Source: Flavobacterium psychrotrophum
GTDB lineage: Bacteria; Bacteroidota; Bacteroidia; Flavobacteriales; Flavobacteriaceae
DNA length: 64,000 nt
NCBI RefSeq assembly: GCF_003403075.1
Contig: NZ_CP031557.1
Coordinates: 2,418,001 to 2,482,000 of the forward strand
Direction: 5' to 3'
Below are positions 16,949-24,613 of this stretch, piece by piece (position 1 is the stretch's first letter; each line of letters starts with the position of its first letter). The notes beneath the pieces were generated by a model that was not told where the DNA came from, made no database searches, and saw only the letters and a list, made by a program, of their open reading frames with translations. The translations under genes were made by a program, and so were the position numbers.

Positions 16949-18091
16949 TTAAAGTAGCTCCAGCCTTTTTGCAGCAGCCAGTAACACATCATCTGTCTTG
17001 GCAAAGCAAAAACGTATCAGCCTGTCATCCTGATGATCTGTATACAGACGGGAAACAGGTATTGCTGCCACGCCATATTCTTTAACCAGCCTTTCACAAA
17101 ACGCAAGGTCGCCCTCGTCAGATATTGCCGAATAATCATATAACTGAAAATACGACCCCGGGCAGCTAAGCGGTTTAAACTTAGTAGTAGCCATAGCCTG
17201 CCTGAACAAATCGCGTTTTTGCTGGTAGAGTGTATTAAGGTTAAGATACTCATCACTTTCTGACAGGTACAGTGCAATGGCTTTTTGCAATGGGTGTGGT
17301 GTACTAAAAACCGAATTTTGGTGCACTTTTCTCAGTTCTGCAGTAAGCAGTGGCGGAGCAACGGCATAGCCTATCCTCCATCCTGTTATGTGTAGCGTTT
17401 TACCAAAGGAGTATACCGCAACGGTACGCTCCCTGAGTTCAGGATATTTGAGCGGGCTTTCGTGTACGGCACCATCAAAAACCATGTGTTCATACACTTC
17501 ATCACTTAATATAATAATATTGGTACCTGCGGTAAGGCGTGCGAGTTCCTGCATATCTTCCCTGCTCATCAGCGCACCGGTGGGGTTGTTAGGTGTGCTA
17601 ATGCAAATCATGCGTGTTTTTGGGGTAATGCACGCCGCCAGTTCTTGCCAGTCGATACTAAAATCGGGTGCTTTCATTTTATACACTACAGGCACACCCC
17701 CTACTACATCTATGGCAGGACGGTAACAATCGTAACCGGGCTCTATTATAATAACTTCATCTCCCGGCCATATAAAGGCAGTAATGGTATCAAATATCAT
17801 TTCGGTAGCACCACAGCCTATGGTCACCTCGGTGTCAGGGTCAACGGCTACGTTAAAGCAGCATTGTATTTTTCTTGCTATTTCTTCGCGTAGCAGTGGC
17901 AGCCCGGGCATGGGTGCATACTGGCTTGTATTTTCAGAGAGGCATTTCGCTACCAGGTTTTTAAGCACTGCATCAGGCTCAAAATTAGGGAAACCCTGAG
18001 ACAGGTTAATGGCATTATACTGGTTTGCGAGCCCGGACATATAAGAAAAGATGTGCGAATGTATGTAGGGTAGTTTTGATTTGAACTGCAT
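16949..18091 (-). CDS. Methionine aminotransferase (PLP class I)
   Basis: A 380-residue fold-type-I PLP enzyme resembling E. coli YbdL and kynurenine aminotransferases. Evidence: NLSQGFPNFEPD near the N-terminus, CGATEMIFDTI for cofactor phosphate binding, NNPTGALMS, DEVYEHMVFDG, and the PLP lysine in SFGKTLHITGWRIGYA at about residue 231. Family members transaminate methionine and aromatic amino acids with broad keto-acid acceptors, a step in methionine salvage. Cytosolic, apparently monocistronic. Confidence 0.9.
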   Translation of the reverse strand: MQFKSKLPYIHSHIFSYMSGLANQYNAINLSQGFPNFEPDAVLKNLVAKCLSENTSQYAPMPGLPLLREEIARKIQCCFNVAVDPDTEVTIGCGATEMIFDTITAFIWPGDEVIIIEPGYDCYRPAIDVVGGVPVVYKMKAPDFSIDWQELAACITPKTRMICISTPNNPTGALMSREDMQELARLTAGTNIIILSDEVYEHMVFDGAVHESPLKYPELRERTVAVYSFGKTLHITGWRIGYAVAPPLLTAELRKVHQNSVFSTPHPLQKAIALYLSESDEYLNLNTLYQQKRDLFRQAMATTKFKPLSCPGSYFQLYDYSAISDEGDLAFCERLVKEYGVAAIPVSRLYTDHQDDRLIRFCFAKTDDVLLAAAKRLELL

Positions 18092-18290
18092 AAGTGCGGG
18101 GTTAGTTTCTGTCCCGAAAATACAAATAAAACATTTACCATTTATTTTCTGTGCTAAGTAAAACCTAAGCCTTTTGTTGCTTACTGAGTAATAAACCGTT
18201 GCTGTAGCATTACATTTACCAAGCCCGTATTGTTAATAAATAAGCATCTTAAACGTTAGTTAAAGCCTTTTTACAAGTCTCAAATTTTAG

Positions 18291-18298
18291 TAGTTTTG
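18291..18298 (+). promoter_or_regulatory. Predicted -7 element for the DUF1508 gene
   Basis: TAGTTTTG is a perfect TAnnTTTG match, about 75 bases upstream of the coding start at 18375. The rest of the 283-base spacer between 18091 and 18375 shows no gene. Confidence 0.5.
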
Positions 18299-18374
18299 CC
18301 CACTGAAACGAATGTGAAGAGCCGGGGGAATTACATTTCCGGAGTAATTTTTAAGGTTTAAAACATAGCGATAT

Positions 18375-18740
18375 ATGGGGATGTTTGTAATTAGCAAACG
18401 CGAAAACGGCGACTACAAGTTTGAATTTACATCCCGTAAGGGAACCATTATTTTTACCAGCATAAGCTGTAAAAACAAGTACGACTGCGAACGTATTATA
18501 GATGCTGTACGCGAAGACCTTACCTTATTTAAATTTACAAAAAACACCACTGTAGGCCGCAAGTTCTTTTTCAGGATATCGCGTGGCGGGCTTGTACTGG
18601 CTACCAGCCGCAGGTATTCTACAGAATTTAGTTTGCAAAAAGGCATTACCGAAATACACAAACAGGCGCCACTTGCAGAGACACTCGATTTTTCTGAAAA
18701 TAGTTTTGCATTTCCTGATGCCGATGCTGTTTTTATCTAA
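18375..18740 (+). CDS. DUF1508 (YegP-type) protein
   Basis: A 121-residue protein built around the DUF1508 beta-rich motif: MFVISKRENGDYKFEFTSRKG at the N-terminus and a repeat-like second copy GRKFFFRISRGGLVLATSR in the middle. E. coli YegP has two such copies. Translation may start at either Met1 or Met3. No signal peptide, so probably cytosolic. Molecular function is not known. Confidence 0.75.
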   Translation: MGMFVISKRENGDYKFEFTSRKGTIIFTSISCKNKYDCERIIDAVREDLTLFKFTKNTTVGRKFFFRISRGGLVLATSRRYSTEFSLQKGITEIHKQAPLAETLDFSENSFAFPDADAVFI

Positions 18741-18829
18741 GCACAGGATATTTAAAAAAGCGCACATCTTTACAGACAATAATCAGGTTATCAAAATTTT
18801 ATGTAAATTTATGGTATAACCTATTCTTT

Positions 18830-19504
18830 ATGAAAAAGCTGCTTTTCATGGCACTGCTTACAATAACGGTAAGCGCTGCCGCACAAACACAAGAACTATC
18901 AAAGCCTGATTATACCGGAATCGAAAAAAACATTAAGGATAAAACCTCTCAGTATTTTTATAAAAAGCTGTTTGCCCGCTTTACTACTGCCGATAGTACA
19001 CTAACGCTGGAAGAGCGTCGACACCTGTATTATGGCTTTTCGTTTACCGAAAAATACAGTCCTTACAGCAGTAGCCCGAGTGGAGATGAATTAAAAAAAC
19101 TGTTAGAGAAAGAGAATCTTACTAATAAAGAAATGCAAAAGGTGGTCTTGCTGGCCGGTAGGGAACTCGACCTTTATCCGTTTAACATCAGGATGCGTGA
19201 GTATCGCCAGTACTTCCTCAAAAAACTGGGCAAAAATGCTGATGCTGCCTTAGAAAATTCCCGTATCGAAATAATACTTGATGCCATACTCAGCACCGGA
19301 GACGGCACCAGTAAAGACAATGCTTTTTATGTAATAGAAGTAGGCAATGAATACCAATTGCTGGATATACTGGGTTTTGAATACGGTGGCGAGCAAAGCC
19401 TTGTAGAGGGGCGTTATGACTACCTTACACTCCAAAAAAATGCATATAATGTAGAGGGATTTTATTTTGATGTGAGCCGCAGCCTGCAAAGCATGCGGCA
19501 TTAA
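18830..19504 (+). CDS. Secreted DUF4919 protein, copy 1
   Basis: A 224-residue protein with a signal peptide ending AAAQ at about residue 20. The mature protein carries the features of DUF4919: LTLEERRHLYYGFSF, REYRQYFLKKLG, ILDAILSTGDGTSKDNAFYVI and ending in LTLQKNAYNVEGFYFDV. The function of this family is not known; it is common in Bacteroidota. A paralogue lies 101 bases downstream in the same orientation. Confidence 0.82.
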   Translation: MKKLLFMALLTITVSAAAQTQELSKPDYTGIEKNIKDKTSQYFYKKLFARFTTADSTLTLEERRHLYYGFSFTEKYSPYSSSPSGDELKKLLEKENLTNKEMQKVVLLAGRELDLYPFNIRMREYRQYFLKKLGKNADAALENSRIEIILDAILSTGDGTSKDNAFYVIEVGNEYQLLDILGFEYGGEQSLVEGRYDYLTLQKNAYNVEGFYFDVSRSLQSMRH

Positions 19505-19605
19505 TGGTGTTAAACTAATGCTATAGTTGTACTAACGCTAAGCCAATTAAGTAAAACTTAAGGATAAGTAACTGTAACTTTATAAGTATAAAAAATGCAG
19601 GACTT

Positions 19606-20283
19606 ATGAGAAAGATACTTACCTTACTGGCTTTCCTGATGGTATCAGGAACCACTTTTGCGCAACAAACCACTGCTCCTGATTATGCGCTTATCAAAAA
19701 AAATATTACTGATAAAACTTCAGACTACTACTACCCTAACCTTGTAGCACGCTATACAGCCGCCGATACCAGCATGACGCTGGAACAGCGCAGGCACCTG
19801 TATTATGGTACTGCAACTATAAATGCCAAAACAGACCGCAATGCCAGTACTGAGGCATTAAGAAAAATGAGCGAGTTACTTATGAAACCGGAACCAAGCC
19901 GCGATGACCTTGAGGCGGTACTTGATTATACCACCACGATACTGGCCTATGATCCTTATAGCATTACCATAAAACAATACCGCCAGTACTGCCTTAGAGA
20001 ACTGGGGTATTACAAGCAGGCAATAGCCGAAAGGGCACAAACAGAAATTATTGTAGATGCCATACTTAGCAGCGGCGACGGCAGCACTGTAGATAATACA
20101 ATACACGTTGTAAGCCAGGAAACCGAGTTTGAAATAGTACACCTCTTAGGCTTTGAACCCGAAGGTGACGAATATGCCACGAATGGACAGGTAGATTATA
20201 TAACTTTAGGAAAAAACGCTTACGGCAAGCCCGGGCTTTATTTTGAAGTTCCCCAGCAGTCTAAACAGCTTACCGGCCTCTAA
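19606..20283 (+). CDS. Secreted DUF4919 protein, copy 2
   Basis: A 225-residue signal-peptide protein, clearly homologous end to end with the gene just upstream: MTLEQRRHLYYGTATI, KQYRQYCLRELG, IVDAILSSGDGSTVDNTIHVV and ITLGKNAYGKPGLYFEV align position by position. Divergence is large enough to show that the duplication is not recent. A strong terminator follows. Confidence 0.82.
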   Translation: MRKILTLLAFLMVSGTTFAQQTTAPDYALIKKNITDKTSDYYYPNLVARYTAADTSMTLEQRRHLYYGTATINAKTDRNASTEALRKMSELLMKPEPSRDDLEAVLDYTTTILAYDPYSITIKQYRQYCLRELGYYKQAIAERAQTEIIVDAILSSGDGSTVDNTIHVVSQETEFEIVHLLGFEPEGDEYATNGQVDYITLGKNAYGKPGLYFEVPQQSKQLTGL

Positions 20284-20300
20284 GCCGGATATTTTTGCCC

Positions 20301-20331
20301 GAAGCCCGCCTGCTCACAGCGGGCTTCTTTT
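20301..20331 (+). terminator. Intrinsic terminator after the DUF4919 pair
   Basis: GAAGCCCGC (20301-20309) pairs with GCGGGCTTC (20319-20327), followed by TTTTATT. Confidence 0.8.
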
Positions 20332-20357
20332 ATTATAGGTGGTAAACTGGCACAAAA

Positions 20358-20388
20358 TTGGCTATAGAAGGAAAAAAACGTAAATTCG
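20358..20388 (+). promoter_or_regulatory. Predicted promoter of the nrnA-gldI operon
   Basis: TTG at 20358-20360 and TAAATTCG at 20381-20388 (one mismatch to TAnnTTTG) are spaced 20 bases apart. The expected transcription start falls at or next to the ATG at 20394, which also explains why the in-frame TTG at 20358 is not the translation start. Confidence 0.5.
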
Positions 20389-20393
20389 CACCC

Positions 20394-21410
20394 ATGATGA
20401 CACGCGAAGATATCGATACGGTAAAGCAGCTGCTTACCGCGCCTAAAAAAATAGCCATAATTCCGCACCGCAACCCCGATGGCGATGCTATGGGTTCTAC
20501 CCTTGGGCTATACCACTTTTTACAGCAAATGGGCCATACGCCCGTGGTTATTACACCAAATGAGTTTCCTGATTTTCTTGCATTTCTTCCGTCTAGCGAA
20601 ACCGTAAAGGTTTTTGAACGCGATATAGATGGTTGTACCAAATTATTACAGGAAGCTGAGCTTGTTTTTACACTAGATTTTAATACCCTTAGCCGTACAG
20701 GAGATTGTATGGCCGCGGCACTTAAAAATCTTACCGTGCCGTTTGTAATGATAGACCACCACCAGGCGCCAGATACCTATGCCGTAGTAACATTTAGCGA
20801 TACAAGCTTTGGCTCTACCTGCGAAATGGTGTACCATTTTATACAGCAGCTGGGCGAAAGCCAATATATAAACAAAACCGTAGGCACCTGCCTGTATACC
20901 GGTATTGTTACAGATTCCGGTTCTTTCCGTTTTCACACTACTACCGGCACTACGCACCGCATAGTTGCTGAGTTTATTGACCTTGGGGTAGATAACAGCG
21001 CCATACACAGCCTGCTGTATGACAACCATTCGCAAAGCCGCATAAAAATTCTGGCAAAATCGCTTCAAAATATGCAGGTACTGCCACAATTTCATACTTC
21101 GTATATGTTTCTTACGCAGGAAGATCTTAATAGCTTTGGGCACAACAAGGGCGATACAGAGGGCATTGTTAATTACGGACTTAGCATGAAAGGCATTTGT
21201 TTTACTGCCTTTTTTACCGAAAATAAAGATGAAGGCATCATTAAGATATCATTCCGTTCTAAAGATGGTTTTGATGTAAATAAATATGCCCGCGAACATT
21301 TTAGCGGCGGAGGCCACATCAATGCAGCGGGAGGTAAAAGCACTGAATCTCTTGATGCTACCATACAAAAATTTATTGCTACATTAGCGCACATAAAAAT
21401 TGAAGGATAA
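20394..21410 (+). CDS. nrnA: DHH-family phosphoesterase (NrnA-type oligoribonuclease / pAp phosphatase)
   Basis: A 338-residue DHH/DHHA1 enzyme. Metal-binding motifs are HRNPDGDAMG (about 24-33), the DHH motif IDHHQAPDT (about 120-128) and the DHHA1 substrate motif GGGHINAAGG (about 305-314). NrnA homologues degrade short RNA oligonucleotides and dephosphorylate 3'-phosphoadenosine-5'-phosphate. The start at 20394 was chosen over an upstream in-frame TTG because that TTG lies in the predicted promoter. The stop codon overlaps the gldI start by one base (TAATG). Confidence 0.9.
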   Translation: MMTREDIDTVKQLLTAPKKIAIIPHRNPDGDAMGSTLGLYHFLQQMGHTPVVITPNEFPDFLAFLPSSETVKVFERDIDGCTKLLQEAELVFTLDFNTLSRTGDCMAAALKNLTVPFVMIDHHQAPDTYAVVTFSDTSFGSTCEMVYHFIQQLGESQYINKTVGTCLYTGIVTDSGSFRFHTTTGTTHRIVAEFIDLGVDNSAIHSLLYDNHSQSRIKILAKSLQNMQVLPQFHTSYMFLTQEDLNSFGHNKGDTEGIVNYGLSMKGICFTAFFTENKDEGIIKISFRSKDGFDVNKYAREHFSGGGHINAAGGKSTESLDATIQKFIATLAHIKIEG

Positions 21411-21970
21411 TGAAAAAGATTTTAAGCACCGCTATGATACTTGCAGCGCTTAGCCTTGCAGGCTGTTCTCAGCAGCAGGCACGCAGGCCGGTATCACAAA
21501 GCTCTGGTACTTTTATGAAAGAGAGCATTGAGCGCAATAAAAAGCTGATCGCTAATGAGGAACAGCAAATAGATTCGGTAATGAAAAGTAATCCTTCTGT
21601 AAAATATACAGCTTCGACAAAGGGCTACTGGTACTATTACCAAAAAGAAAATACTACAGATACCATAACACCAAAACGCGGCGATATTGCTTATTTTGAG
21701 TATGATATAAAAGATGTAAAGGGTAACGTTATTTATAGCCAGACAGAACTGCGCCCGCAGGTGTACCATGTAGATAAGCAAAACATAATGATGGGCCTTA
21801 GAGATGGCATTAAGCTAATGAATAAGGGAGAAACGGTTACTTTCATGTTTCCGTCGCACATGGGCTTTGGTTATCATGGCGATAACGACCGAATAGGCAC
21901 AAATGTGCCGTTAATATGCACCGTAACGCTTAATGACATTAAGCCGGAAAGTGAAGCACAAGAGAATTAA
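21410..21970 (+). CDS. gldI: Gliding motility-associated FKBP-type lipoprotein GldI
   Basis: A 186-residue lipoprotein with lipobox LAGC (lipidated Cys19) and a C-terminal FKBP peptidyl-prolyl isomerase domain (about 85-178, with GDIAYFEYDIKD, MMGLRDGIKLMNKGE and FPSHMGFGYHG). GldI is needed for gliding in Flavobacterium johnsoniae, where it probably helps fold periplasmic or outer-membrane components of the gliding/T9SS machinery. One-base overlap with nrnA upstream, and the next PPIase gene follows 10 bases downstream. Confidence 0.93.
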   Translation: MKKILSTAMILAALSLAGCSQQQARRPVSQSSGTFMKESIERNKKLIANEEQQIDSVMKSNPSVKYTASTKGYWYYYQKENTTDTITPKRGDIAYFEYDIKDVKGNVIYSQTELRPQVYHVDKQNIMMGLRDGIKLMNKGETVTFMFPSHMGFGYHGDNDRIGTNVPLICTVTLNDIKPESEAQEN

Positions 21971-21980
21971 TATAATATAA

Positions 21981-23084
21981 ATGAAACCAATGACAAGTCT
22001 TTTTTTAGGTTTAATAGCCCTGTTTACATCATGCGTTAGCACGCCTCCGGCTAAGATAGATGCCGACAAATTAAATGATGGCCTGTATGCTGAAATGGTT
22101 ACCAATAAAGGAACCATACTTTTACAACTGGAATACCAAAAAACGCCACTTACTGTAGCTAACTTTGTTACCCTTGCTGAAGGCAAGAACGAAATGGTAA
22201 GTGCAGAATATAAAGGAAAGAAATTTTATAACGGCCTTACATGGCACCGTGTTATTAAAGATTTTATGATACAGGGCGGCGACCCTAAAGGCGATGGCTC
22301 TGGCGGGCCGGGCTATAAATTTGCCGATGAAATAAATGCCGACCTTAAGCACACCGGCCCCGGCATATTAAGTATGGCTAATGCAGGCCCTGCAACTAAC
22401 GGAAGCCAGTTTTTTATTACCCATAAAGCTACACCGCACCTGGATGGTATACACACTGTTTTTGGACATGTGGTTCAGGGTATTGAGGTTGTAAACGCCA
22501 TAGAGCAGGGTGATAAAATTGAAAGCGTAAAAATTATCCGTGTGGGTAAAGAGGCTAAGAAATTTAATGCCGAAAAAGTATTTAAAGAATACTATGAGAA
22601 AGCTGCTGCCGAACTGAAAGCTAAAGAAGCTGCACTTGCAAAACATAAAGCTGACAAGCTTGCTGAATTTGCCGACCTTAAAACAAATGGTACTAAAACA
22701 CAATCAGGCCTTATTTATAAGATTACTAAAAAAGGTGCTGCTGCAAAACCTGCAGATGGTACACAGGTACTTATAGATTATTCTGGCTACCTGGAAGATG
22801 GTTACCTTTTTGACTCAAGTGTGGCGCAAACGGCTAAAGATATGGGCAACTACATTGCACAAAAAGATGCTGCCGGCGCTTATAAGCCAATTCCTTTTAG
22901 CATTGGTACAAAAAGCGGAATGATCCCGGGCTTTTTAGAAGGTCTTGAGCAAATGGCTCCTGGTGATGAAGCTATAATTTACATCCCATCGCACCTTGGC
23001 TACGGAGAACGTGGCGCACCAAGGGGCAAAATTCCGGGCAATGCTAACCTGGTGTTTGAACTAAGAATGCTACCCGCAAATTAG
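21981..23084 (+). CDS. Cyclophilin-FKBP fusion peptidyl-prolyl isomerase lipoprotein
   Basis: A 367-residue lipoprotein (lipobox FTSC, Cys18) with two complete isomerase domains: a cyclophilin domain (about 36-195: [47 protein letters not shown]) and an FKBP domain (about 245-367: [46 protein letters not shown]). A 45-residue charged coiled-coil linker (about 200-240) joins them. Predicted periplasmic chaperone working alongside GldI. It ends the operon before a very strong terminator. Confidence 0.92.
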   Translation: MKPMTSLFLGLIALFTSCVSTPPAKIDADKLNDGLYAEMVTNKGTILLQLEYQKTPLTVANFVTLAEGKNEMVSAEYKGKKFYNGLTWHRVIKDFMIQGGDPKGDGSGGPGYKFADEINADLKHTGPGILSMANAGPATNGSQFFITHKATPHLDGIHTVFGHVVQGIEVVNAIEQGDKIESVKIIRVGKEAKKFNAEKVFKEYYEKAAAELKAKEAALAKHKADKLAEFADLKTNGTKTQSGLIYKITKKGAAAKPADGTQVLIDYSGYLEDGYLFDSSVAQTAKDMGNYIAQKDAAGAYKPIPFSIGTKSGMIPGFLEGLEQMAPGDEAIIYIPSHLGYGERGAPRGKIPGNANLVFELRMLPAN

Positions 23085-23130
23085 ATTTTTTGAATAATCA
23101 GATTTTTCAAAAATCCGGTTACCAAATATA

Positions 23131-23167
23131 AAAAAGAGGATTCTGTATAATACAGAATCCTCTTTTT
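23131..23167. terminator. Strong bidirectional terminator
   Basis: Two perfect 18-base arms (23131-23148 and 23150-23167) flank one base, with an A-run on one side and a T-run on the other, so it can act on both strands. It ends the nrnA-gldI-PPIase operon and would also end the reverse-strand candidate RNA. Confidence 0.88.
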
Positions 23168-23343
23168 AGTTTGTACTGACAAGCTCTAATATCCTGTCAA
23201 TCTTTTAACTTATAAACATATCTACCCAGCGGCACTTTGCTTTCTGTTTATGATAGCTATAATAGCTTCGAAATTAAGGCTAATCTATATTCATAAATGG
23301 CATAAGAGAGTTCAACTATTTTTCTCTCGCTAAGGGAGCATTA
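23131..23343 (-). ncRNA. Candidate small RNA (unproven)
   Basis: The 390-base spacer 23085-23474 contains no ORF of note. On the reverse strand, a perfect -7 element TAAATTTG lies at 23349-23356, and the next strong signal in that direction is the 18-bp terminator at 23131-23167. A transcript of about 210 bases would start near 23343. Short internal hairpins are possible (GAGAG/CTCTC; TGACA/TGTCA; AGCTAT/ATAGCT). There is no proper TTG -33 box, and no known RNA family is recognised. Confidence 0.3.
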
Positions 23344-23419
23344 AGTCGCAAATTTAGTAGCTCGGCTTTTCTGTATGACATTTAAACCATTGGAATAAAT
23401 AAACGCTTTAAACATAAAA

Positions 23420-23450
23420 ATACCCTGCACCACAAAAGTGGGCAGGGTAT
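23420..23450 (-). terminator. Terminator of the acyltransferase/GH3 operon
   Basis: ATACCCTGC (23420-23428) and GCAGGGTAT (23442-23450) pair, with an inner CCAC/GTGG stem, a bulged A and an AAAA loop. On the reverse strand the tail is T-rich. It lies 24 bases past the acyltransferase stop. Confidence 0.75.
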
Positions 23451-23474
23451 TAAATAAAAACTGAGAACTTATTT

Positions 23475-24611
23475 TTATCGCTTTAGTAAACGTGTAGTAA
23501 GCCATTTTCGTACCGGGGCATCATAAAGTTTAAGTGCCGCATAAGCTGCTACTATTGATACTATGAATACCAGTATCCCCATGGGCCAGGCATCTTCGGT
23601 TGCTACATTATTATTCTGTATCCAGGCATAATACAAATAAATCCAGGCATAGTGCGTAATGTATATAGGATATGAAATATCTCCCAAAAACCTGCAAACC
23701 TTTTGCATTGCAGTATTTTCTATCCTGCCACTTGCCCCTATGTATATAATTACAGGGAACATCAGTATAATAGCCAAAGAATCATAAATACCATTCATCC
23801 AAAGGTTATCGCTGCCACCCACGCGAGGGAAGGCAAGCACAGCGGCAATTAACAGGCTGCTCCACAAAAAGGCGTTCTTAACATTTCCGCCTTTATAAAG
23901 CCTCCTGAGTAACATACCCGCTAAAAACGGGAATGATAGCCTGGTTAAGCCCAGCCTTATCTGAGCGATATCTAAAGACCAGCCGCCTATAACATCTCCC
24001 TGGCCGCCAAATACGGCAAAGTGTACCAGCGCAGCCCCTGCAATTACTGTAAGAATGGTAAGCACGGTATTAGATGCCTTTCTTAAAAACAGGGCATAAC
24101 AAATATTAGCTACGTATTCGTAAAAGAGCGACCAAGCAGGCCCGTTAGTAGGATACATTTCTCCCCAGCCCCTTATATCAAGCGCAGCCGTTACAGGAAG
24201 TAACGTAAACCCTATAACAGTTACCAATAACAGCTTCCACACCGGGGTGCTTTCTATAGCCGGAAACATGGCTGCCGCGCTCGGATAAAAACAGATACCA
24301 CCTATAAGCATACCCATAATAATCATGGGGTGCAGCCTGATGATCCTGCGTTTAAAAAACCCTTTTAATGTCATTTTACCCCAACGGTCATCATAGGCAT
24401 GTACAATTACAAACCCCGATAGCAGGAAGAAAAAGTCTACCGCCAGGTAACCATGGTTAATGATTTGTTTGGTATGGTCTCCACCTGCAAAATATTCAAA
24501 TATGTGAAATGCCACCACAATAACTGCGGCAACACCCCTAAGGCCATCCAGTATTTCAAAATGCTTTTTAGAATCCGGAAAAACCGCTTCTGTTGAGGCT
24601 ACGCTGTTCAT
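23475..24611 (-). CDS. Acyltransferase-3 (OafA/YrhL) family membrane protein
   Basis: A 378-residue polytopic membrane protein with about 10 helices. The N-terminal motif FEILDGLRGVAAVIVVAFHI, HGYLAVDFFFLLSGFVI and RIIRLHPMI are the classical acyltransferase-3 signatures (catalytic His in the first helix, R/K-x10-H type motif). These enzymes transfer acetyl or other acyl groups onto sugars and glycans. It begins two bases after the GH3 gene stop and is the last gene of that operon, so a glycan-linked substrate is likely. Confidence 0.85.
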   Translation of the reverse strand: MNSVASTEAVFPDSKKHFEILDGLRGVAAVIVVAFHIFEYFAGGDHTKQIINHGYLAVDFFFLLSGFVIVHAYDDRWGKMTLKGFFKRRIIRLHPMIIMGMLIGGICFYPSAAAMFPAIESTPVWKLLLVTVIGFTLLPVTAALDIRGWGEMYPTNGPAWSLFYEYVANICYALFLRKASNTVLTILTVIAGAALVHFAVFGGQGDVIGGWSLDIAQIRLGLTRLSFPFLAGMLLRRLYKGGNVKNAFLWSSLLIAAVLAFPRVGGSDNLWMNGIYDSLAIILMFPVIIYIGASGRIENTAMQKVCRFLGDISYPIYITHYAWIYLYYAWIQNNNVATEDAWPMGILVFIVSIVAAYAALKLYDAPVRKWLTTRLLKR

Positions 24612-24613
24612 TA

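Noticed and set aside
23085..23474. Small protein gene in the spacer between the PPIase and acyltransferase genes
   Set aside because: No reading frame with a start, plausible length and protein-like composition is seen; a small RNA is the better idea.
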